Assembly: GCF_006636205.1 (NCBI RefSeq)
Contig: NZ_VIGB01000003.1
Span: forward strand, 1 to 64,000
Reading direction: 5' to 3'
Origin: Kitasatospora acidiphila
Lineage (GTDB): Bacteria > Actinomycetota > Actinomycetes > Streptomycetales > Streptomycetaceae
Length of the DNA stretch: 64,000 bases
The notes beneath the pieces are model-generated. The model was not told the DNA's origin. It was given only the letters and a program-made list of their open reading frames with translations, and did no database searches. Position numbers and translations under genes: made by a program. This document shows, piece by piece, positions 54,676 to 62,199 of this stretch (the stretch's first letter is position 1; every line of letters starts with the position of its first letter).

Positions 54676-54865
54676 GGTGGTTCACCTCCTCCCGATCCCG
54701 CCCGCTCCCGCGGCTCGGCGGAAGCATCCTGTCCCGCGCCTTCCACGCACCGGTCCTGCTGACACCTGCCGCTCAGCGCACCAGACCCGGCTCCTTAACG
54801 GCCATGCCACCACGGAGCGCCCTTTCGGCGCGGTTACCGGGAAGCTCAGCTCGACTGTTCGGGTG

Positions 54866-55778
54866 AGATGCTCGACTCGAACGCAGTCGGCGCCCCGGCG
54901 GACCGGTGGGCGACGACTGCACCGTCCGCAGGCGGCATCACGACGGAAGCCACCGGGTGGACCGAGTTCGAGGTCGAGCTGGAGCATGGCACGCTAGTGC
55001 TGCTGGACCGGATCGACACCGCGTTCGCCGCGGCCGGGCTGGTCTGCTCCCCCTGGCCGTCGAGCTCGCCCACGCACTCGGCCGGTCCCGTGCGCCCGCG
55101 CCCGTGCCCGCAACGTCCGCTGGCGGAACCGGCTCAGCCGACGCCGTCGTCGTCGACGGCTTCCGCGTACAGCTCGGCAGGCTCCTCTCGCCGGATGCGG
55201 CCGTGCGCCGTGGGGAGGTGGACTCAGTGCACCGGCTGGGGGGTCAGCGCGCGGCGTCTGCGGAGTCTGTTGAAGGCCCACCGGCGGCTCTTCGACCGTC
55301 GTCGAGCCGATCCGATGGACGCGCAACTGCGCTGGCTCGGGCGGCTACTGGGCGAGGTCCGCGACCAGGAGGTACTCGGCGACCAGTTGGTGGACGGGCT
55401 GGACGCGGTGCCCACCCTGATGCTCCAGGGCGCTCTGCGAGGCCTGATCACCGAGCGCTACGCCCACAGTTACCGGCAAAGCGCGCCCGGTACACGGCTG
55501 AGAGCACCCAGCCGACGACAACGCGGCGAGCTGCGAAGCGCCTGGCGAAATTCGGCGCCCGGGTGAAGAAACGCCACAAGGTGCTGGGTAGCCATCAGGA
55601 CAGTGTGGTGACACGGCAGGTCTTGACCACCCTCAGCAGCGAAGGCACCGCCGCCGACCGGAATGCTTTCGCCTACGGTGTGCTCTACGAGCGGCAGCGG
55701 CACGCTCCCGCTGCCGCGGTCCGACGACTGCCCCGGCTTCGCCGCCGCGCCAACCGGCGAAAGCTCGTGCTCCATTAG
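54866..55778 (+). pseudogene. CYTH/CHAD gene, decayed second copy
   Basis: Pieces of the same architecture as 47644-49227 are seen in several frames: the end of CYTH (TEATGWTEFEVELEHGTLVL LDRIDTAFAAAGLVCSPWPS), then CHAD segments ARRLRSLLKAHRRLFDRRRA, AQLRWLGRLLGEVRDQEVLG, PAKRARYTAESTQ-type sequence after a frame change near 55480, and GARVKKRHKVLGSHQDSVVT to the end KLVLH. The CYTH N-terminus and part of the CHAD middle are deleted. It is antisense-adjacent to YihY copy 2, overlapping its end by 4 bases. It is clearly a relic of a paralogue. Confidence 0.75.
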
Positions 55779-56905
55779 CCGACGACAAGACCTCGTGGGA
55801 CGAGAGGCGATAGAGGCGGGCCCTGGTCATTCCGGGCCGTCTCTCCCTCTCTCGTGGGCGGAGACTCGCGCGAGTCGTCGGGCCCCTCGCCCTCGATCTT
55901 GTCCTCGGCCGGAGATGCCGGACTGGTGGGATCTGTGCCCTCTGGCTGCCGTCCCGGCTGGAAGTCAACATCGACATGCTGCTCGGGGCTCCTCTCCTCC
56001 TGGCGGGCGATGGCAGCGAGCACTTGCTCGTCCTTGACGGTGAGGGGCGGCTGCACCATGCTGCGCGGCCAGAGCCTGCGTGCAAGCACGACGTTGACCT
56101 CGGCCGCGTACACGGTGAGTTGGGCGCCCAGGTACAGCCAGGCCAGGAGCCCGATCACGGTCGCGAAGAATCCGTAGATCTGAGTGGCGTGGCGCAGTTG
56201 ATGGGTGACGAGCAGGCCGCCGAAAGCCTGGAGAGCCGTCCACAGGGGGCCGGCCAGCAGGCATCCTGGCAGGAGGGCACGCAGCCCGATGTCCTTCGGC
56301 GTGAGAATGCGGAAGCAGGCCAGGAAGAGAGCGACGTTGAGCAGAACCGACAACACAAGGGCGCCGATGCGCGCCGGGACTCCTCCCACTGCCGTGGCGA
56401 TCAAGGCCGCGGCCGCGGTGCTGGCCAGCAGGCCGCTGCCGAGGGTCACGAAGAGCAGCAAGCTCCGGGCCAGCCGCGGGAGATACCCGGGCCGGCGCGA
56501 ACCGGGGACGTTCCAGATCTGCGCCATCGCGTGCTGGAGGGCCTGAGCCACCCCGAGGGAGCCGTAGAGCAGACCGAGCACGCCCACGGCCAGCGCCAAT
56601 CCGTTGCCCTGGACGGAGTGCACGTTCTCCCGCAACTGCGAGCCGATAATCGGGAAGTCGGCGAGCGCGGAGTTGACCACCGCCTGCTGCGCACCTGGGT
56701 GAGCGTTCAGGACGAAGCCCAGAGCCGTGCTGAGCAGCAGCATCAGCGGCAACAGGGAGAGGAAGCCGTAGTAGGTGATCAGAGCGGCCAGGTAGCCGCC
56801 CCGGTCGTCTCCATACTTCTTGACGACGCCGAAAACGACCGCCGGCGCCGGGTGCCGCTGCTGCGCCCGGTCCAGTGCACACACCGTACGTTCCAGTGGA
56901 TTCAT
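55775..56905 (-). CDS. YihY/virulence factor BrkB family membrane protein (copy 2)
   Basis: A 376-residue protein. The N-terminal ~290 residues hold about six helices (GYLAALITYYGFLSLLPLML LLSTALGFVL, VGVLGLLYGSLGVAQALQHA MAQIWNVP, RIGALVLSVLLNVALFLACF, FFATVIGLLAWLYLGAQLTV YAAEVNVVLARRLWPRS), the full YihY layout. The remaining ~85 residues form an acidic, Pro/Glu-rich cytoplasmic tail (DVDFQPGRQPEGTDPTSPAS). It is longer and only distantly similar to copy 1. Start ATG 56905 is preceded by GGAAGGGCG. Confidence 0.92.
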   Translation of the reverse strand: MNPLERTVCALDRAQQRHPAPAVVFGVVKKYGDDRGGYLAALITYYGFLSLLPLMLLLSTALGFVLNAHPGAQQAVVNSALADFPIIGSQLRENVHSVQGNGLALAVGVLGLLYGSLGVAQALQHAMAQIWNVPGSRRPGYLPRLARSLLLFVTLGSGLLASTAAAALIATAVGGVPARIGALVLSVLLNVALFLACFRILTPKDIGLRALLPGCLLAGPLWTALQAFGGLLVTHQLRHATQIYGFFATVIGLLAWLYLGAQLTVYAAEVNVVLARRLWPRSMVQPPLTVKDEQVLAAIARQEERSPEQHVDVDFQPGRQPEGTDPTSPASPAEDKIEGEGPDDSRESPPTREGETARNDQGPPLSPLVPRGLVVG

Positions 56906-57138
56906 CGCCCTTCCTCAGTCGGGGCCGGCCACGGCCCGGCATGATGCGCCTGCCCTGGTCTTCCCGATGCGACACCGACTCAGGCCGATTGGAGCGCCGC
57001 GGGGGCTTGCACAGCCCTCGTACGGGGGCAGGTCGCCGGGCGAGCGGGATCCTTGGACGGCACCAGTCCACCAAGGCCGCAGCGGCGGCCGCGCGCGGCC
57101 GGACACCGCTCGGCCGAGCCGCCGCACCCGGTCCGGAT

Positions 57139-57597
57139 TCAGCCCGGGGTGATCCGGCCGCGCCATCCACCAGTGGCACTGCCGCGGTGCTCGATGAGCT
57201 CCTTGAACCGGCCCAGGTCCCCCTTGACCCTGCGGTCCACCATCCCGAGCGCGTCGGCGGTCCGCTCACCCATTCCCTGCGGGTCGAACTCCATCGCAAG
57301 CGAGACCTTGGTGTGGGTCGCGTCCAAGGATTGGAAGGAGACCATCCCCCGCTGCTCGGCCTCGCCGGCCACAGTCCGCCAGACGATCCGGTCATCCGCT
57401 CGCTGGTCCACGATCCCGGTATCGAACTCCCGCTCCCCACCGGCGATCTTGGTCCGCCAGTGGTTGTGCCGATCGTCCAGCTGGGTGACCTCTTCCACAC
57501 CGTCCATGAACTCCGGAAAGGTCTCGAACTGGGTCCACTGGTTGTAGCAGGTGGTCAACGGTGCGTCGACCTCGATCGACTCGGTCACGGTACTCAT
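57139..57597 (-). CDS. SRPBCC (cyclase/dehydrase-like) family protein
   Basis: A 152-residue single-domain protein: STVTESIEVDAPLTTCYNQW TQFETFPEFMDGVEEVTQLD, RTKIAGGEREFDTGIVDQRA DDRIVWRTVAGEAEQRGMVS F and a C-terminal helix KGDLGRFKELIEHRG. This is the START-like fold with a hydrophobic pocket, seen in polyketide cyclases and in stress-linked coenzyme Q-binding-like proteins. In Streptomyces this subgroup usually sits with CsbD-type stress genes. ATG 57597 is the natural start. Ligand unknown. Confidence 0.9.
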   Translation of the reverse strand: MSTVTESIEVDAPLTTCYNQWTQFETFPEFMDGVEEVTQLDDRHNHWRTKIAGGEREFDTGIVDQRADDRIVWRTVAGEAEQRGMVSFQSLDATHTKVSLAMEFDPQGMGERTADALGMVDRRVKGDLGRFKELIEHRGSATGGWRGRITPG

Positions 57598-57710
57598 GCT
57601 CTGTCCTACTGACCTCTCGTCAGCTCGGCTTGCGGCCGGGAGCGCTCGCCGGCTGACTCTTGTTTGTCTTCGACCGGCCTCGAAGCCGGGTCCTCGGCCT
57701 CTTTGTAGAG

Positions 57711-57800
57711 CTAGACGTGCCGCCGCCGGCGCCGGAGTGCACGCGCTACCCGCCGCGATGCCCGGATGAGCGCCAGCAGCAGCGCCAGTAGGGGAACCAT
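57711..57800 (-). CDS. Tiny hydrophobic-basic peptide, 29 residues
   Basis: ATG 57800 encodes MVPLLALLLALIRASRRVAR ALRRRRRHV. A second ATG six bases upstream (57806) lies only one base from the CGAGGAGG binding site, so 57800 with seven-base spacing is the better start. One short hydrophobic helix is followed by a strongly basic tail, as in small membrane-anchoring stress peptides. Family and expression are unknown. The good binding site is the main evidence. Confidence 0.45.
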   Translation of the reverse strand: MVPLLALLLALIRASRRVARALRRRRRHV

Positions 57801-57806
57801 CGTCAT

Positions 57807-58465
57807 ACCTCCTCGCCGCGCGTCTGCCCGGTTCACGGCAGTGAAACCGGCTGGCCCCCGGCTGGTCGCGTTGTCCCACAGAGCTGCCACCGGAAGTCCG
57901 ATGGCGCGGTCTGCGGCCAGGCACCCTCAGCTGTCGGACGACCAACGAGATGGCGGCGGTGGTCGCCCGCACCGCAGACGGCTTCTCGGTGCCGGCCGAG
58001 CGGTGCAGCCACCTTTCGGGACCGCGCTCCTAAGGCGAACCCACTGCAGGCGAGGACACCGCTGGCTGCCTCCATGCCCCTGGCACACCAACGTAATTGA
58101 CCTCCCTTTGCCCCCGACTATCCGCACGGGCAGGTGAGCGCCGTCGGTGACTTCAAGGTCTGGACGGCCCGGCGTCCAGACCTTGGCCCCCGCGAGGACG
58201 TCATGCGGTCGGTGACCGTAGCGATGCCGACCGCGGCGCGCGTTCGCTTCCATCACCTTGCCGAAGGCGGCTCCTGGTTCGACGATCAGGAAGGCTGACC
58301 GTCACGACGGGACCAACAGCTACCGGCATCCCTGACCGTCCGGTCATCACGGCTCGGGCGCCGCGGCCAGTGGAACGCCACGCGAGATCCTTGGTACGAG
58401 CGACCCAGCGCCCGGGAACCCCGAGCAGGACCCGGCGGCCCCGGCCACCGGGCGGAGGAACTGGT
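57807..58465. other. Intergenic region with a strong hairpin
   Basis: No convincing gene is found. The region holds the 12-base inverted repeat at 58155-58184 and, at its end, the GGAGG site of the next gene. Confidence 0.4.
58155..58184. terminator. 12-bp perfect hairpin
   Basis: AAGGTCTGGACG (58155-58166) and CGTCCAGACCTT (58173-58184) flank the loop GCCCGG. No gene directly precedes it, so it may end a lost gene or an unannotated transcript, or mark a regulatory RNA. Confidence 0.45.
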
Positions 58466-59959
58466 ATGAACGAGCAGCCACCCACCTCGCTGCGCTGCCT
58501 GGTGACCGGCGCCACCGGCTACATCGGCGGCCGCCTCGTCCCCGAACTGCTCGCGCAGGGCCACACCGTACGCTGCCTGGTGCGCGCGCCCCAGCGACTG
58601 CGCGACCAGCCCTGGCGGCCCCGGGTGGACACCGCCACCGGCGACGTCACCCGACCCGACACCCTCACCGAGGCCTTCGACGGCATCGACGTCGCCTACT
58701 ATCTCGTCCACTCGCTCAGCAGCGGACCGACCTTCGAGGCCACCGACCGGGAGGCTGCCCGGGCCTTCAGCGCGGCGGCCGCGGCCGCAGGCGTCACCCG
58801 AATCGTCTACCTGGGCGGCCTGACTCCGGCCGGTGTGCCCGAACGCGAGCTCTCTCCGCACCTGCGCTCCCGCTCCGAGGTCGGGCGGTTGCTGCGCGAC
58901 AGCGGCGTCCCCACGGCGGAACTGCGCGCCGCCGTGATCATCGGCTCGGGTAGCGCGTCCTTCGAGATGCTCCGCCACCTCACCGAGCGCCTCCCAGCGA
59001 TGGTCACCCCGCGCTGGGTCTCCACCCGAATCCAGCCGATCGCCGTCCGCGACGTGCTGCGCTACCTGGTCGGCGCCGCCCACCTGCCACCCGACGTCAA
59101 CCGGGGCTTCGACATCGGCGGTCCCGAGGTCCTCACCTACCGGCGGATGATGGAGCGCTACGCCCGGATCGCCGAGCTCCCCCGGCGGGTCATCGTCCCC
59201 GTACCAGTGCTCACTCCCAGGCTCTCCAGCCACTGGGTCGGCTTGGTGACCCCGGTACCCAACGCGATCGCCCGGCCACTGGTCGAGTCACTGCGGTACG
59301 AAGTCGTCTGCGGTGAGCACGACATCGCCCGCTGGCTGCCCGACCCGGAGGGTGGCCTGATCGGATTCGACCAGGCCGTCGCACTCGCTCTGCGCCGGAT
59401 CAAGGACGCCGACGTCGCCACCCGATGGTCCTGCGCCTCACTGCCCGGCGCACCGAGCGACCCGCTGCCCACCGACCCCCACTGGGCCGGCGGCAGCCTC
59501 TACCAGGACGTCCGGGAACGCGGGGTGGCCGCGCCACCGGCCGCCGTGTGGCAGGTGGTCGAGGGGATCGGCGGCGACAACGGCTGGTACTCCTTCCCAC
59601 TCGCCTGGGCATTGCGCGGCTGGCTCGACCGCATGGTCGGAGGTGTAGGGCTGCGTCGGGGCCGCCGTGACCCGGCCCGGCTGCGGGTCGGGGACTCGCT
59701 GGACTTCTGGCGCGTCGAGGAGGTCGAGCCGGGACGACTGCTGCGGCTGCGCGCCGAGATGCGCCTGCCAGGCCTGGCCTGGCTGGAGCTGTCGGTCGCA
59801 TCCGACGGCGCCGGCGGTACGCACTACCGGCAGCGGGCGATGTTCCAGCCGCACGGTCTCGCCGGACACGCCTACTGGTGGTCAGTCGCGCCGTTCCACG
59901 CCGTGGTGTTCGGCGGTATGGCCCGCAACATCACCGAACGGGCCCGCGTGGCAAACTGA
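58466..59959 (+). CDS. NmrA-type SDR fused to DUF2867
   Basis: The 497-residue protein has an N-terminal atypical SDR/NmrA domain (LRCLVTGATGYIGGRLVPEL with the NAD(P) motif, DVAYYLVHSLSSGPTFEATD, RIVYLGGLTPAGVPERELSP) and, from about residue 330, a DUF2867 START-like domain (WAGGSLYQDVRERGVAAPPA, DNGWYSFPLAWALRGWLDRM, PGRLLRLRAEMRLPGLAWLE L). This fusion is common in actinobacteria and is presumed to act on a hydrophobic substrate. ATG 58466 follows GGAGGAACTGGT. Monocistronic. Function unproven. Confidence 0.92.
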   Translation: MNEQPPTSLRCLVTGATGYIGGRLVPELLAQGHTVRCLVRAPQRLRDQPWRPRVDTATGDVTRPDTLTEAFDGIDVAYYLVHSLSSGPTFEATDREAARAFSAAAAAAGVTRIVYLGGLTPAGVPERELSPHLRSRSEVGRLLRDSGVPTAELRAAVIIGSGSASFEMLRHLTERLPAMVTPRWVSTRIQPIAVRDVLRYLVGAAHLPPDVNRGFDIGGPEVLTYRRMMERYARIAELPRRVIVPVPVLTPRLSSHWVGLVTPVPNAIARPLVESLRYEVVCGEHDIARWLPDPEGGLIGFDQAVALALRRIKDADVATRWSCASLPGAPSDPLPTDPHWAGGSLYQDVRERGVAAPPAAVWQVVEGIGGDNGWYSFPLAWALRGWLDRMVGGVGLRRGRRDPARLRVGDSLDFWRVEEVEPGRLLRLRAEMRLPGLAWLELSVASDGAGGTHYRQRAMFQPHGLAGHAYWWSVAPFHAVVFGGMARNITERARVAN

Positions 59960-60539
59960 CGCCGCCTCCCGACGCCCCGTGACTTCGTACCGTGGCCGGC
60001 GGATGGCGATGCGGGGCCTGCGACCGGCTCCACTGGTGCTCTGATCGCGAAGGTTCACCGGGTTGGCGTTGGCCGGTCGCCTGCCGGTTGGATGTCGCGA
60101 GACGTTCAATTCGAAGGAGCCAGGACCCGCCACAGGATCGGCAGACCGACGTCCTCACCGATGCTGGGCCCTCCCGGTCAGTGCGCCTGTCTGGGCGACC
60201 CGTACCTCTTGGAGCATGTCGCTCCAGAGGCGATCCGCCCGTTCCTGGGGTGTCTCGTGGCGGCCGCCCGCAGTCTCGCCATCGCTGCCGGCTGTCACTG
60301 TTTCGAATCCTGCCGTCGTAGCCGCGGCGGGCCTGTCTGGGCAGCATTTCAAGCCGCCGCCTTCCTCAGCCCGGTGGCACTCGAGCGCCCGCCACACCGA
60401 TACCGATACCGGCGCGCCGGAGGTCGTCGTCTCCGGAACGGGCCCGGCCGCGTCCTCACGGAAGTGCCGTCACCCGATTTCCGACGACCGAGCGCCTGAG
60501 GCGGGCCAACAGAGGCTCTTTGCGTGGGACCGGCCCCGG
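59960..60539. other. Intergenic region, no clear gene
   Basis: A plus-strand stretch around 60160-60300 (CLGDPYLLEHVAPEAIRPFL GCLVAAARSLAIAAGCHCF) has mixed composition, but no start with a binding site and no family; it may be a relic. The downstream end holds the decayed tail of the MFS gene. Confidence 0.4.
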
Positions 60540-61509
60540 GCGAAACCCTGGGCGACGGGTGATCGACGCGCTGGGCCGCTCCCCGGCCCCATGTCCGCGT
60601 CTTGCCGTACAGGAAGGCCTGCCCGATGAAGAGGGCCAGGCCGAGCACCGTGCGCCGGGGATAGCGGCGGATGACGGTGCGCGCGATGGTGGCGAAGGCC
60701 GACGGCCCCGCGCGGCCGGATCGCCAGGGTGCCGTGGGCCGGCGGCAGCGCCCGACCGGTCTGCTCGACGACCGTTCGCTCGGCCTCGGCCACCAGTTGC
60801 CGGGCTTCGGCCGCTCGGCCGTGCAGCACCAGCCAGCGCGGGCTCTCCGGACCGTGCCGGCGCACCAGCAGGATCACCAACCCCAGGACCGCCCCGATCG
60901 CGAAGGCCAGCCGCCAGCCCAGGTCGGTGGCGAACAGGGCGGTGTTGAGCAGGGCGATGGAGGCGAAGGCGCCGATTCCCGCGCCGACCCAGAAGCCGCC
61001 GTTGATCACCAGGTCGATCCGGCTTCGGATCCGGGCCGGGATCAGTTCGTCGATCGCCGAGTTGATGGCCGCGTACTCCCCGCCGATGCCGAAGCCGGTG
61101 AAGAAGCGGCAGAGGAAGAAGAACCAGGCGGTCCAGGAGAGTGCGGTGACCGCGGTGGCCGCCAGGTAGCAGGCCAAGGTGACCATGAACAGCATCTTGC
61201 GCCCCAGCCGTTCGGTGGGCCAGCCGAAGAACAGCGCCCCGGTGCAGGCGCCGGCCACGTAGAGTGCGGCGGCCACCGTGGTGACCTGGGCGGTGGTGAT
61301 CGTGATGCCGCTGCCGCGCTCCGCCATCCGCCATCCGCCATCCGCCATCCGCCCGGCATGTTGCCGACGACGGTGACTTCCAGCCCGTCGAGGATCCAGA
61401 CCGTGCCGAGGCCGATGACGATCCGCCAGTGCCAGCGCGACCAGGGCGACCGGTCCAGCCGGGCCGGGATGTCGGCGCGGCTGACGCTCGGTTGCTGTTG
61501 CCGACCCAT
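60540..61509 (-). pseudogene. MFS transporter gene (sugar/metabolite porter type), broken twice
   Basis: ATG 61509 opens [29 protein letters not shown]. At four tandem 7-base units (61321-61348) the frame is lost, and the next frame continues [74 protein letters not shown] and RRHGPESPRWLVLHGR. A second break near 60700 leads into TVLGLALFIGQAFLYGKTRT W, after which homology stops. The family imports sugars or aromatic acids with protons. About half of the C-terminal six helices are missing, so the gene is dead even if the repeat frame is restored. Confidence 0.8.
61321..61348. repeat. Four perfect 7-bp tandem repeats (CCGCCAT)
   Basis: Four identical units plus a partial fifth (CCGCC) interrupt the MFS gene between helix 1 and the RGSG segment. 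The frame before and after would match with two or with five copies. The unit translates on the minus strand as repeated MADGGWR. Confidence 0.85.
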
Positions 61510-61616
61510 GGTCACATCGTGTCCGGGGCGGTGGCGGTGGTCGGGCAGACGCGGCGACGTGCTGGTCCGAGTGCGAGCGAGTACGCGGGCGCGTGGCAGG
61601 GCGGCCGGGCCGAGAC

Positions 61617-61649
61617 ATGGGGGCGCTCAGGATTATTGAGCGCCCCCAT
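61617..61649. terminator. 13-bp perfect hairpin
   Basis: ATGGGGGCGCTCA and TGAGCGCCCCCAT flank a 7-base loop (GGATTAT). It lies upstream of the MFS relic and far from the next gene. An AT-rich loop and perfect stem suggest a terminator or an element end. The neighbouring GCGCGCTGCGCGC adds a second small palindrome. Confidence 0.55.
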
Positions 61650-61679
61650 CGCGCGCTGCGCGCTGGGGGCCGCGCACGC

Positions 61680-61870
61680 TGCTCAGATGCAGCGGCGGGC
61701 GGTTGCGGAGGACACACCACCGCCACAGGACCGCAACGGGAGGATAGAAATCCGGTCAGTGCGGCCCAGTCGCCGGATGAGAAACTCCTGGCACGCCTGT
61801 GTCTCGACGGTATCCGTGTGACGATCCTTCAAACTGACCGCTGCTCCCGGCACAGCTGCCGAGGCCGGCC
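61680..61870 (-). other. Possible small peptide gene, Cys/Ser/Thr-rich end
   Basis: On the minus strand a frame open from about 61870 reads DTVETQACQEFLIRRLGRTD RISILPLRSCGGGVSSATAR RCI and stops at 61683. The last 16 residues contain S-x2-T-x3-C spacing, compatible with a labionin-type crosslink site, and the gene is 330 bases from a LanKC gene. But there is no clear start or binding site, and no class III leader motif is certain. It may equally be a gene relic. Confidence 0.2.
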
Positions 61871-62199
61871 CACGGCGACGGTCCTGACCTAGCGGAACCC
61901 GTCGATCAAGCCCACCCGAGCGCACACGGCACGATGTCGAGCAACCACTCCTGGTAACCGATCCGCGTGACTCGCTTCTCCGTCCGCGAACCGAAAGCAG
62001 ATTCGGCCATTGCTCAGGATCCGCTGGCCGAGGCCCGTCGCGGCAGAGCATGCTCTCCCATGACGCCAGCCGGTCCCGGTGGAGGAACTCGGCTTCAGCG
62101 GTTTCTGACGCTTCGTCACTTGCCTTTATCCAAACCCTGCTTGGGACCGCCCATGGGCACCAGCAAGCGGGGCCGCCGTCTCGATATGTGGGGGCTGGG

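Noticed and set aside
62001..62199. Plus-strand small ORFs before LanKC as precursor peptide
   Set aside because: One stops after 14 residues without Cys; another is only an in-frame extension of LanKC; none has a leader motif.
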